From the NCBI GenBank assembly GCA_964495935.1, contig CAZBXQ010000011.1, positions 1 through 64,000 on the forward strand: a stretch of 64,000 nucleotides of DNA, in the 5' to 3' direction. The notes below the pieces were generated by a model. That model ran no database searches. It had not been told where the DNA came from and was given only the letters and a program-made list of their open reading frames with translations. How positions within the stretch are numbered: the first letter of the stretch is position 1; the number at the start of each line of letters is the position of its first letter. The position numbers were made by a program, and so were the translations under genes. Of the stretch, positions 35,877-44,662 are shown one piece after another. This stretch comes from JAJYSO01 sp964495935. GTDB taxonomy: Bacteria > Bacteroidota > Bacteroidia > Flavobacteriales > Flavobacteriaceae.

Positions 35877-37013
35877 TTACTTTCCCTCCTCCCCTACATC
35901 AAATAAATCTGAAGAGATTCCATCTCCCAAGAATTTACCTTTCGGGGCTATTTTTACCAAGTCATTTTCCCGTATTAAAAGCCCTTCTTCAAATAATGGC
36001 CGAGCTTCTCGTTTAAAAAAATGAAGATAAAAGCTTCCAAAGTGCTCTTCTATCTCCCTTAAAGAAATCCCCCAAATCGTTCGTAAACGCGTCATGACAT
36101 ATTCGTTATAACGATCTCTCACAGTAAGTGTTTCTCGTTCTGACGGTTTTTTCCCTTCGGCTATAGCACTACTATACTTTATATTATGACGTATATTCCA
36201 GTATCGGTGCTCCCCATCAAATCCATGAGCCGATGGCCCGATTCCAATATAGGGTGTTCCCATCCAATAGGCGGTATTATTCCTGGAGAAATACCCCTCT
36301 TTTCCAAAATTGGAGAACTCGTAATTAATATAACCTGCCCCGGTCAGAACTTCAACTAATATTCGGTAATGCCGACTCGCCTTTTCATCGTCCACAGCCG
36401 TTTTTTTTCCTGATTTTATCATCTTTGCCAATGCCGTATTAGGCTCTACCGTTAGCGCATAACTGGAAATATGGGGAATATTGAAGGATAAGGCCTTTTT
36501 CAAATTTTCCCGCCATTTCTCCTCACTCATTCCGGGTACGCCATAAATCAGGTCAAGAGAAATATTATCAAAATACTTTTTAGCGGTTGTAATGGCGTCA
36601 ACGGCCTGCGAAGAAGTATGGGAACGATTCATCCAAATCAAATCCTTTTCAAAGAACGACTGAACCCCGATACTCAATCGATTAACAGCACTTTCAGATA
36701 AGATTTCCATTTTTTCTTCCGTCAAATCATCCGGATTGGCCTCCAAAGTAACCTCCGCATCCTGAGCTACAATATAATTCCTATTAATATGCTTAAAAAT
36801 GCTTTCCAATTCATCTTTTGACAATAAGCTCGGTGTCCCTCCTCCAAAATAAATCGTTTCGATTTCCTCTTTGGCTTCGTCTTTTCGAAGTATTAATTCC
36901 CGGCATAAAGCCTTTACCAATTCCGGTTTTCTCTTCAAGGAAGTAGAAAAATGAAAATCACAGTAAAAACAAGCCTGTTTACAAAAGGGAATATGAATAT
37001 AAAGTCCTGCCAT
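35877..37013 (-). CDS. hemW: Radical SAM protein HemW
   Basis: 378 residues from ATG 37011-37013 (MAGLYIHIPFCKQ). An upstream start would overlap the previous gene. The iron-sulfur cluster motif is C11-x3-C15-x2-C18 with the YCDF spacing of HemW. GGGTPSLL and NNTAYWMG match the HNxxYW-type motif of the family. Despite old annotation as coproporphyrinogen oxidase, HemW is a heme-binding chaperone. It starts just past the stop of the glycosyltransferase gene, so the two are coupled. Confidence 0.9.
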   Translation of the reverse strand: MAGLYIHIPFCKQACFYCDFHFSTSLKRKPELVKALCRELILRKDEAKEEIETIYFGGGTPSLLSKDELESIFKHINRNYIVAQDAEVTLEANPDDLTEEKMEILSESAVNRLSIGVQSFFEKDLIWMNRSHTSSQAVDAITTAKKYFDNISLDLIYGVPGMSEEKWRENLKKALSFNIPHISSYALTVEPNTALAKMIKSGKKTAVDDEKASRHYRILVEVLTGAGYINYEFSNFGKEGYFSRNNTAYWMGTPYIGIGPSAHGFDGEHRYWNIRHNIKYSSAIAEGKKPSERETLTVRDRYNEYVMTRLRTIWGISLREIEEHFGSFYLHFFKREARPLFEEGLLIRENDLVKIAPKGKFLGDGISSDLFDVGEEGK

Positions 37014-37017
37014 TCCT

Positions 37018-38262
37018 CTATTTCTCGGTATTAATCGTGTTCTTGGCCTCAATCCATCGTGCCATATATTTAGTCGATTGTAATCGGTGCTGAAGGACCA
37101 ATTGCTGCCAAAAGTTTTTTTGGCGTCGCTCTTCCAATTGCGTAATAAAGTCTTCTATCTGCTCAAAAAACAGCGTATAAAATCGATTTCGGGAAAATTC
37201 CTGTTCAATCAACATATATATTCGGTGCTGTAAGTTCAGCCACCGCTCTTCGTTTTGATACAGATCAACGGCTGCTTGGATAAACATTTTTGACGAATCG
37301 ACAAGACAACCGGGAAAGGTCTCCTCATCGCCGATTCCTTCGCCTCCGATTCGGGTGGTCACCGCAGGTGTTCCATTCTTCATGGCATCAAAAAATTTTC
37401 CTTTTAATCCGGCTCCAAATCGCAAGGGCGCAAGAAGAAGCCTTGTCGTGCGTAACGTCTTATCCAAATCTCGAATTCGACCAAGAACTTCAAAACCTCC
37501 CCGAGGATTATGAAGTTGACGAATTTGCGGCGGTGTATAGGCTCCTCCTATTTTCAAAACAGCATCGGGTAAAGCCGAACGAATTTGCGGCCAAAGTTCT
37601 TTCTTCAACTCCTGTACCGCATCCCTATTGGGTGCATGTTTAAAATTACCGACAAATAGAAAGTCCTTCCGTTCCTGAAAGTCAGGATACACTGCTAACG
37701 ATCCTTTTTCTAATTCTTTCATCAAAAAAGGAAGATAAAATAAAGTTGATTTATCAATCTTAAATCGATGGGTTAAAAGTTCCATTTCAGCCTTCGAAAT
37801 CAATAAACTTAAATCGGATCGTAAAATTGAAGCCAGCTCTCTAACAGTAATTGAATTATAAAGTTCTCCTTCCCAGCTCGATTTATTTTTTAACGCTCGT
37901 TCGCGTGCTTTTCTTAAAAAGTGCAAATCTTCTGTGTCGAGTATTCGTAATGCATCCGGGCAGCATTCTGCAATTCTCCATCCAAACTGTTCTTCGGTCA
38001 TAAATCGATCAAAAATCACAGCGTCAGGATTGCACTCGATAAAAGACGCATTTACGGAAGCATCATTGAGCCGTACCGAAAAACAGGATATCTCCAATTT
38101 CTCCAAAGGAGCAGCATATCTCGAAGACCGCGCCGGAGAAGCAAAAAACAGCTTCCAATCGCCCACCCTCTGAAAAAGATGAATGATTTGCATCATCCGC
38201 CAACCCGCAGCTGAGGAATCCGGCTCCGGCCAAGTTTTACCAATAATAAGCAGACGTTTCAA
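37018..38262 (-). CDS. Glycosyltransferase family protein
   Basis: 414 residues from a TTG start. A stop codon lies three codons upstream and no ATG is suitably placed, while KRLLIIGKTWPEPDSSAAG begins the first Rossmann strand directly. The C-terminal half has a GT-B donor-binding pattern: FLFVGNFKHAPNRDAV, VLGRIRDLDKTL, LLLAPLRFGAGLKGKFFDAM and GTPAVTTRIGGEGIG, as in GT4-like enzymes. The acceptor is unknown. No other polysaccharide genes lie nearby, so it is an orphan next to hemW. Confidence 0.82.
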   Translation of the reverse strand: MKRLLIIGKTWPEPDSSAAGWRMMQIIHLFQRVGDWKLFFASPARSSRYAAPLEKLEISCFSVRLNDASVNASFIECNPDAVIFDRFMTEEQFGWRIAECCPDALRILDTEDLHFLRKARERALKNKSSWEGELYNSITVRELASILRSDLSLLISKAEMELLTHRFKIDKSTLFYLPFLMKELEKGSLAVYPDFQERKDFLFVGNFKHAPNRDAVQELKKELWPQIRSALPDAVLKIGGAYTPPQIRQLHNPRGGFEVLGRIRDLDKTLRTTRLLLAPLRFGAGLKGKFFDAMKNGTPAVTTRIGGEGIGDEETFPGCLVDSSKMFIQAAVDLYQNEERWLNLQHRIYMLIEQEFSRNRFYTLFFEQIEDFITQLEERRQKNFWQQLVLQHRLQSTKYMARWIEAKNTINTEK

Positions 38263-38275
38263 TGGGGGCTAAATT

Positions 38276-38545
38276 TTAACGGGTTGATTCGGTTTCAAAA
38301 TTAAGGCTTTCAAACGGAATCACTCCCACCCCGGCCCCTAAAACCCTATCATTGGTTACCCTGAAATCGATATCGACATAGCTTTCGGGTAAAATATCAG
38401 CATATCCTCTTACATCTCAATCTCTGAAAATGCCTCAAATTGCGCTCTTTACCCACTCCCTATATCCGGATCTTCCAAATTCGGACAACCTTCGGTCAGT
38501 TTCAATTTATTTTTGTCATAAGCTGGGTTAACCCCCGATAATCAA
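38276..38545 (-). pseudogene. Possible decayed coding remnant
   Basis: The reverse strand upstream of the glycosyltransferase reads as protein-like pieces in two frames. One gives NKLKLTEGCPNLEDPDIG. The other, nearer the gene, gives ADILPESYVDIDFRVTNDRV and then LGAGVGVIPFESLNFE before a TAA at 38276. Frameshifts and stops separate them. They look like the broken end of a gene, possibly a lipoprotein or secreted protein, but I recognise no family. Confidence 0.3.
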
Positions 38546-38546
38546 T

Positions 38547-38554
38547 TATTTTTG
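38547..38554 (+). promoter_or_regulatory. -7 box of purD
   Basis: TATTTTTG lies 28 bases before the purD ATG. A second identical box occurs at 38508-38515. Neither has a TTG at the ideal distance. Confidence 0.4.
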
Positions 38555-38582
38555 AAAACTAATTTCAAAAAACAGTTAGGCC

Positions 38583-39860
38583 ATGAATATACTTCTTTTG
38601 GGAAGCGGCGGACGTGAACATGCAATTGCCTCACAAATTATAAAAAGTCCAAAATGCGATCAACTTTATGTTGCTCCGGGAAACGGGGGGACGGAAAAAA
38701 TTACCAAGAACGTCCAAATCGCCGTTCATGATTTTGAATCCATCAAGAAGTTTATCTGCACTCATGCGGTAGAGATGGTAGTAGTAGGTCCCGAACAGCC
38801 CTTGGTAGCCGGAATTTCAAATTTCTTGGCCGACGACCCGAAAACTACTCATGTTCAAGTCATTGGCCCATCTAAAGAAGGAGCTCAATTAGAAGGAAGT
38901 AAGAAATTTGCAAAAGAATTCATGCAAAAACATGGAATTCCCACGGCCAGATATCAATCTTTTACCGAGGAAACGCTACAGGCCGGAAAACAGTATCTGG
39001 AAACATTGCGGCCTCCTTATGTCTTAAAGGCCGATGGCTTAGCAGCAGGAAAAGGCGTCCTTATTCTGGACGACCTAAAAGAAGCCCAAAAAGAACTTGA
39101 AAATATGCTGAAAAATGAGCGTTTTGGAGCTGCCAGCCAAACCGTTGTCATAGAAGAATTCCTCGACGGAATCGAATTGAGTGTATTTGTCCTGACCGAT
39201 GGAAAGAGCTATAAAATCCTTCCCACGGCCAAAGATTATAAAAGAATAGGAGAAGGAGACACCGGCCTCAACACCGGTGGGATGGGGGCTATTTCGCCGG
39301 TTCCCTTCGCAAATGAAGCATTCCTAAAAAAGGTCGAGGAACAGATTATCAAGCCTACCGTACAGGGTTTACAAGAAGATCAAATTGATTATCAAGGATT
39401 TATATTTTTCGGACTCATCAATGTCAACCAAAACCCCTACGTCATTGAATACAACGTACGCATGGGAGATCCGGAAACGGAGGCTATATTCCCCCGTATA
39501 AAAAGCGATGTAGTCACGCTATTCCGGAGCGTGACCAAAGGAACCCTGAAAGATGTTTCCCTCGAAATAGATTCCCGAGAGGCTGCTACCGTGATTCTGG
39601 TTTCGGGAGGATATCCGGAAGCCTATGAAAAAGGAAAAAAGATTTTTCCGTTATCCGAAAACATGTCCAACCTCTTTACCTTCCATTCGGGAACCCGAAT
39701 CCGGGACGGACAACTGCAAACCAACGGAGGAAGAGTGCTGGCCGTTACGGCATTAGAAAACTCGTTTATCAAGGCCTTGGAAAAGGCTTATAAACGAGCT
39801 AAAGAAATTAAATTTGATAAAAAATACTACCGAAAAGATATCGGGTTCGACCTCCATTAA
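38583..39860 (+). CDS. purD: Phosphoribosylamine-glycine ligase
   Basis: 425 residues, an ATP-grasp enzyme of purine synthesis that joins glycine to phosphoribosylamine. It begins LLLGSGGREHAIA (4-16), with ADGLAAGKGV in the ATP-grasp core and NTGGMGAISP and EYNVRMGDPETE in the active site. Length and motifs are standard. The convergent small gene starts at the next base after its stop. Confidence 0.97.
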   Translation: MNILLLGSGGREHAIASQIIKSPKCDQLYVAPGNGGTEKITKNVQIAVHDFESIKKFICTHAVEMVVVGPEQPLVAGISNFLADDPKTTHVQVIGPSKEGAQLEGSKKFAKEFMQKHGIPTARYQSFTEETLQAGKQYLETLRPPYVLKADGLAAGKGVLILDDLKEAQKELENMLKNERFGAASQTVVIEEFLDGIELSVFVLTDGKSYKILPTAKDYKRIGEGDTGLNTGGMGAISPVPFANEAFLKKVEEQIIKPTVQGLQEDQIDYQGFIFFGLINVNQNPYVIEYNVRMGDPETEAIFPRIKSDVVTLFRSVTKGTLKDVSLEIDSREAATVILVSGGYPEAYEKGKKIFPLSENMSNLFTFHSGTRIRDGQLQTNGGRVLAVTALENSFIKALEKAYKRAKEIKFDKKYYRKDIGFDLH

Positions 39861-40097
39861 TTAACGATGGGTCTCCTTGGTATGTTGTTTGTCATAATCA
39901 CTAAAGACCTTTAGCTTATACAACCAATAGAAAAAAAGTCCCGAAAAAATAATAATAAAGGTGAAATTTATAAGATTGGCTCCCCACCAGGTTTCATCCT
40001 GCCAATGTCGGATATAATCAAGAGGAATGAGTAAAAAGTCTTCAAAAATATGTTCAATCCATTTGAAGAAATTAGTAAGCGGATAGGATGGATACAT
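39861..40097 (-). CDS. Small membrane protein (DUF6341-like)
   Basis: 78 residues. An amphipathic N-terminal half (FFKWIEHIFEDFLLIPLDYIRHWQDETWWGANLINF) leads to one membrane span (FIIIFSGLFFYWLYKL, about 45-62) and a charged tail. It is conserved in Flavobacteriia between purD and the next gene, known to me as DUF6341. Function unknown. It is convergent with purD and divergent from DUF6427. Confidence 0.8.
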   Translation of the reverse strand: MYPSYPLTNFFKWIEHIFEDFLLIPLDYIRHWQDETWWGANLINFTFIIIFSGLFFYWLYKLKVFSDYDKQHTKETHR

Positions 40098-40139
40098 TTT
40101 AAATCGTTTTAGTACTGCGAAAATAACAAATAATTGCCA

Positions 40140-41096
40140 ATGCTCATCAATTTTTTTAAGAATTCAAAATCATTTAGTCTCATTCTAATTACAGGATTTG
40201 CAGTACTTCTTTTTATATGGATTCATTTTTTTGAAAACACGGTGCATTTAACGGTTTATACCCTGTTCAAAGAAACCAGTGTTCTTATAAGTCTGCTGGG
40301 GACGCTCTTTCTCACCAATCATATCGCCCGAAAGAACCAACCTAAGATTGAAGGCCATCTCATTGCCCTCAGCCTCTTGCTGCTTCTATGGTTTGTTCCC
40401 GAGGTTATTGCGGAAGAAAGAATCATCGGAAGTACTGTATTGGCCGCGCTGGGAATCCGGCGTTTACTTGGTGTCCGAACCCAGCGTGCCGTTATCCGAA
40501 AAATTTTTGATTCCTCTATTTTCCTGATATTTGCCATTTTTATTTATCCCCCTGCGATTCCCTTCTTTCTACTTCCTTTTTTTGTCATTTTTGCTTATTT
40601 ACATCTCGATTATCGCTACTTCCTAATTCCTTTCACGGCAGTAGCTACAATTTGGATCGTCGCCTGCTGCTATACCCTCTTTCAAGGTAATTATTTTTTT
40701 AACCCGTTCAGCCCGACTTCCCCTCCATCCTATTCCTACGCCCACTTGCCTGCACACCAACCGGTGGTATGGGCTATAATTTTTATTCTTATATTAACGA
40801 CCTTCTGTTTATTCCGACAAGGCCTGCATCTACCGAGCGGTCCTTCCCCGGAAAAAAGATGGTTCTTCATACAAATTGTTTTAACGGTACTTGGATTGCT
40901 CACCGTCACGCTCGCTCTGTTTTATAAAACCGAATTTGTCCCCTCCCTACTGTTTCTGTTTATTCCTTCAGGCATCAGTATTGGAAGTTATTTTTCCCTT
41001 TTTCCTAAAAAACCGATCAAAGAGATCCTTTTTCTGATATTTTTCATAGGAAGTATTTTCTTTGCATTTAATTCCAGCTATCATTTCATTTCATAA
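40140..41096 (+). CDS. Polytopic membrane protein (DUF6427-like)
   Basis: 318 residues from ATG 40140; the frame can be extended only through a TTG. About ten membrane spans and almost no soluble part. It is the conserved neighbour of DUF6341 and purD in Flavobacteriia (DUF6427). A role has not been established as far as I know. The Nudix gene follows after 17 bases. Confidence 0.8.
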   Translation: MLINFFKNSKSFSLILITGFAVLLFIWIHFFENTVHLTVYTLFKETSVLISLLGTLFLTNHIARKNQPKIEGHLIALSLLLLLWFVPEVIAEERIIGSTVLAALGIRRLLGVRTQRAVIRKIFDSSIFLIFAIFIYPPAIPFFLLPFFVIFAYLHLDYRYFLIPFTAVATIWIVACCYTLFQGNYFFNPFSPTSPPSYSYAHLPAHQPVVWAIIFILILTTFCLFRQGLHLPSGPSPEKRWFFIQIVLTVLGLLTVTLALFYKTEFVPSLLFLFIPSGISIGSYFSLFPKKPIKEILFLIFFIGSIFFAFNSSYHFIS

Positions 41097-41113
41097 GTTA
41101 TTTTTTATCCGTT

Positions 41114-41632
41114 ATGTTTCAATTTCAGTATTGCCCCAATTGTAAATCTGCAAACATTGAATTTCCTGATCACCGTCGATTTGAATGCCGGGATTGCGGA
41201 ATGATCTTTTTCCAAAATATCGCAACGGCCGTGGGTATTATTATTGAAAAGGACTCAAAAATCCTATTTACCATTCGAAACAGAGCTCCCGGAAAGGGGC
41301 AATTGGATTTACCCGGAGGCTTTACCGATCCCGAAGAAACGGCTGAAGAAACATGCGCACGCGAACTCGAAGAAGAATTGGGAATAAAAATAGCTCCCGG
41401 GGCGTTCCATTATTTTACTTCGGCTCCAAATACTTATAAATACAAAGACTTCCCATATCGAACAGAAGATCTCATCTTTACTGCAAAGCTTCCCGAATCG
41501 GTAACGATTCGACTCGAAAAGGATGAAATTCAAGCCGTAAAATGGATATCTTTTTCAGCTATCGAACCCGAAAAAATTGCTTTCCCTTCGCTTCGCAAAG
41601 CCGTTATCACCTATATTAAATGTCATCGGTAA
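41114..41632 (+). CDS. Nudix hydrolase with zinc ribbon
   Basis: 172 residues. An N-terminal zinc ribbon (CPNCKSANIEF, then CRDCG; four cysteines at about 6, 9, 25, 28) precedes a Nudix box GGFTDPEETAEETCARELEE, then ELGI, which meets the G-x5-E-x7-REUxEExGU rule. The arrangement is like NADH pyrophosphatase (NudC) in outline, but the NudC SQPWPFPxS motif is absent. It could hydrolyse NAD-type or other nucleoside diphosphate derivatives. Confidence 0.87.
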   Translation: MFQFQYCPNCKSANIEFPDHRRFECRDCGMIFFQNIATAVGIIIEKDSKILFTIRNRAPGKGQLDLPGGFTDPEETAEETCARELEEELGIKIAPGAFHYFTSAPNTYKYKDFPYRTEDLIFTAKLPESVTIRLEKDEIQAVKWISFSAIEPEKIAFPSLRKAVITYIKCHR

Positions 41633-41664
41633 TAAAAAACCGGCTTCACCTCTCCGGTCAAAAG

Positions 41665-41736
41665 AGCGAAAAACGGGGATCGAACCCGCGACCTTCAGCT
41701 TGGGAAGCTGACGCTCTACCACTGAGCTATTTTCGC
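41665..41736 (-). tRNA. tRNA-Gly (anticodon CCC)
   Basis: On the minus strand all four stems can be folded: acceptor GCGAAAA/TTTTCGC, D arm GCTC/GAGC, anticodon stem TCAGC/GCTGA with loop TTCCCAA (anticodon CCC, reading GGG), and T arm GCGGG TTCGATC CCCGT, which pairs at four of its five positions. The discriminator is T and CCA is not encoded. An overlapping plus-strand open frame is a shadow of it. Confidence 0.95.
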
Positions 41737-41955
41737 AAAAAAGTCAACAAAAATGACGACCCCAATTTTATAAAAAATCAAAAACTAAAAAAAGGGTTTT
41801 AAATATTTTTTTACAGCTACCATATACCGAGGCTGTTTAAACTTCTTCAACGGGAAAAAGATGCGATATCACGCACTTATCCCGAGCATCTCCTCAATTT
41901 TCCAAACAAAAGGTTATAACTCGTCTATCAACAGCTACTTCAATCTTAAATTCCT

Positions 41956-41963
41956 TATTTTTG
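41956..41963 (+). promoter_or_regulatory. -7 box directly before rlmN
   Basis: TATTTTTG ends four bases before the rlmN ATG at 41968, which implies a leaderless or nearly leaderless transcript. Confidence 0.45.
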
Positions 41964-41967
41964 CAAC

Positions 41968-43053
41968 ATGAAAAATCCAGATAAAAAAGACATCCGTGCG
42001 TTAACCAAGGAGGAGTTAAGAGAATTCTTCCTATCAATTGGGGAAGAGGCCTATCGGGGAAATCAGGTTTATGAGTGGCTTTGGTCAAAAAGTGCACATG
42101 ATTTTACCGCCATGACCAATCTCTCCAAAGACCTACGAGAAATGCTGGAGAAAAACTTTGTCATCAACAATATCAAAGTTGACAAAATGCAGCGAAGTCT
42201 GGACGGGACGATCAAAAACGCCGTTAAATTACACGATGGAAACATTGTCGAATCCGTATTGATTCCTACAGAAACCCGTACAACGGCCTGTGTCTCCTCT
42301 CAGGTGGGATGCAGCTTGAACTGTCAATTTTGCGCAACAGCACGTTTAAAACGTATGCGCAATCTCAATCCCGATGAGATTTACGATCAGGTTGTGGCCA
42401 TCGATCGGCAGAGCCGTCTTTATTATAACCGGCCGCTGGCCAATATTGTTTTTATGGGGATGGGAGAACCTCTTATGAATTATCGGAATGTCCTGCGGGC
42501 CATCGATAAAATCACCTCCCCGGAGGGTCTTCATATCGCTTCTAAAAGAATAACGGTTTCTACCTCCGGCGTTCCCAAAATGATTAAAATTTTAGCTGAT
42601 AAAGAAGCTAAATTCAATCTGGCCGTCTCCCTTCATGCCGCCCGTAATGAAGTCCGTAATAAAATCATGCCCTTTAATACTTCTTTCCCTTTGGAAGATC
42701 TTCTGGATGCACTTCAATATTGGTATAAAAAAACTCAACGAAGAATCACTTACGAATATCTGATATGGAAAGGTATCAATGACCAACAAGAAGACATAGA
42801 GGCTCTGGTACAGTACTGTCTGGCCGTACCTTGCAAGGTCAATGTTATTGAATATAATCCCATTGGAGATCCGCGTTTTCAACAAGCCGAACCGGAAGTC
42901 ACAGATCGCTATCAAACGGCTTTGGAAAAGGCCGGAATAACGGTAACGGTAAGGCGTTCTCGCGGACGGGATATCGACGCCGCCTGCGGACAACTCGCCA
43001 ACAAATCGGTTGAAGAAGTACCTGTTTTAAAAAAAGACTTAAGCACCCTATAA
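41968..43053 (+). CDS. rlmN: Dual-specificity RNA methyltransferase RlmN
   Basis: 361 residues. The radical SAM motif is C115-x3-C119-x2-C122 (VGCSLNCQFCATA). VFMGMGEPL and the C-terminal catalytic Cys in DIDAACGQL complete the two-cysteine mechanism. The enzyme makes m2A in 23S rRNA (position 2503) and in some tRNAs. Length and motifs are standard. Confidence 0.96.
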   Translation: MKNPDKKDIRALTKEELREFFLSIGEEAYRGNQVYEWLWSKSAHDFTAMTNLSKDLREMLEKNFVINNIKVDKMQRSLDGTIKNAVKLHDGNIVESVLIPTETRTTACVSSQVGCSLNCQFCATARLKRMRNLNPDEIYDQVVAIDRQSRLYYNRPLANIVFMGMGEPLMNYRNVLRAIDKITSPEGLHIASKRITVSTSGVPKMIKILADKEAKFNLAVSLHAARNEVRNKIMPFNTSFPLEDLLDALQYWYKKTQRRITYEYLIWKGINDQQEDIEALVQYCLAVPCKVNVIEYNPIGDPRFQQAEPEVTDRYQTALEKAGITVTVRRSRGRDIDAACGQLANKSVEEVPVLKKDLSTL

Positions 43054-43072
43054 AAACTATAAAGGGTTTTTA
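43045..43072 (+). terminator. Terminator overlapping the rlmN stop
   Basis: ACCCT (43045-43049) pairs with AGGGT (43063-43067) around an A+T loop containing the TAA stop, followed by TTTTT. Confidence 0.55.
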
Positions 43073-43476
43073 GAAGCTGTTTTCTATGAAACACTACTAA
43101 GTAAAACGAGGTGGATTTTCCCCCTTTCAATCCCATCAAGTAAAAGCAGCCTAAGTGTCTCGAAAGTGCCATTTCAAAGTAATCATTCCCCGCCCATAGC
43201 CAAGATAAGGATTTTAAAAAATGCCCCCCTACATCCTAAAAAAGGGGATTTACTTTGTTCGTAGGTATCCTCTCATATAACTATCATCGAACGCAGTGAT
43301 AAATTTCAAGCATCTGATAGATAGCAGATTCCTCCTTTATCAGAATAACAAATTATTCTAAAAATGAGGTTATAAGACAGCTACCGGGAAACGATAAATC
43401 ACTCCCCAAAAAGGTTATAAGACAGCTACGTCATTTTTTACATAATAGGGGTTACCCCCATTAACTATCATTGTGC
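43073..43476. repeat. Intergenic region with 18-bp direct repeats
   Basis: AGGTTATAAGACAGCTAC occurs twice, at 43367-43384 and 43412-43429, 45 bases apart. The sequence between and before the second copy (AAATCACTCCCC) also matches a single diverged copy at 34681-34713. The rest has worn fragments such as CAGATTCCTCCTTTATCAG. No gene is present. Confidence 0.6.
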
Positions 43477-44607
43477 TTAGTACGCCGATAGCTCAATATC
43501 CACTCTTCGCGCTGCTTCAGCATCACCGTTCTCATCAACACCATGGGGCATAATCACAATATCTCGGGATTGTACACCGGCCTCCCGAAACACCTGTCGC
43601 ACCTGATTGGCCCGTTTATAAGAAAGTTGTTCATTATAATATGCGTTCCCCGATTTACTCGCATACCCATGAAGAATGACAGTGACATCCTCCTTATCTT
43701 TAACCTTTTCGGCCAAGTCTTTTATCGCTTTCTTATCAGCACCCGATAATTGCGTAGAATTATTGGCAAAATGAATACTGAAAGTCTGCGCTCGGAGTGC
43801 TTTTAAAGCATTTTTTTGGGAAGCTAATCGCTCTCGCTCTTCTTCGGCTTGTCTTTTACTTTCAGCCAGTTCGTTTTTCAATTCTTCAATCTCGGAGTTA
43901 AGTCCGGATAATTCTTCCTGATATTCATCGCTTCCGGTAGTTTCCTGTAATTTATTCAGAACCCTGGCCTTTTCATTCATTTCAGCAAGTCGATTTTCCA
44001 AATCCGAAGACTTCGATTCGGCTTCTTTCAAAGCACGGTCATCAGGCTGTTGTTTTTCAATTATGGTCTTTTGGTTTTCCGTCGCTGTATTGGCTCCTTT
44101 TTCCTGGTCTTGTAATCCCAGCATACCCGGAGAAAAAGGAGGGGTATCATCATCGCGGTCAGAATCGAAATAAATCACATTAGGCTGGCCATTCCCGCCT
44201 TGTGAATTGCCCGATCGAAACTGCGCTCTACCGCCGTTCATATTGAGAATCATCCAATCGATTCGATTATTTAAACGGGCAAACTCATTAAAAATTCGCT
44301 CATCGTTATAATAACTTGAACCGGGATAGGCAGCTCCCCGAGAAGCTGTTTCGGGGCGTTGAGAACCTCCCGAATACCCCATAATCGAGTCATATCGGGC
44401 TTTGGACAGGGCTTTTTGGGCCTTTCTTTCCTTGTCGCGTTGCTTTTGTTTATACCGTTTAATCTTATTCAAAAGACTATCCAATTCGGATTGGTGCATC
44501 ACGATCTCACCACTTTTGGTGTCCTTTTCTTCCTGAGCAAAGGCACCATCCATTATAAATAGAACGGCCCCCAAGGCTACGGTTAGATATTTTAAATATA
44601 ACTTCAT
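43477..44607 (-). CDS. OmpA-family peptidoglycan-binding protein
   Basis: 376 residues. A signal peptide ends at DGAFAQ (about 25). The next 240 residues have no barrel. They include charged coiled-coil segments (about 35-70 and 180-268) and a low-complexity middle. The C-terminal 105 residues form an OmpA domain: FSIHFANNSTQLSGADKK, then YASKSGNAYYNEQLSYKRAN and ARRVDIEL, with the peptidoglycan-contact Asp/Arg pattern. It follows the three-barrel protein by 55 bases and probably forms an operon with it, as a tether between barrel and cell wall. Confidence 0.88.
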   Translation of the reverse strand: MKLYLKYLTVALGAVLFIMDGAFAQEEKDTKSGEIVMHQSELDSLLNKIKRYKQKQRDKERKAQKALSKARYDSIMGYSGGSQRPETASRGAAYPGSSYYNDERIFNEFARLNNRIDWMILNMNGGRAQFRSGNSQGGNGQPNVIYFDSDRDDDTPPFSPGMLGLQDQEKGANTATENQKTIIEKQQPDDRALKEAESKSSDLENRLAEMNEKARVLNKLQETTGSDEYQEELSGLNSEIEELKNELAESKRQAEEERERLASQKNALKALRAQTFSIHFANNSTQLSGADKKAIKDLAEKVKDKEDVTVILHGYASKSGNAYYNEQLSYKRANQVRQVFREAGVQSRDIVIMPHGVDENGDAEAARRVDIELSAY

Positions 44608-44662
44608 ATCACATTATCATTTAAGAAATTAAGAATACATGAATTAGGATTAAAACGCTCTT

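Noticed and set aside
41620..41802. Plus-strand open frame of 60 codons
   Set aside because: It lies across the tRNA-Gly gene and reads the typical peptide of a translated tRNA (RGSNPRPSAWEADALPLSY).
43367..43429. Possible CRISPR array
   Set aside because: Only two repeat copies, one spacer-like interval and no cas genes nearby.
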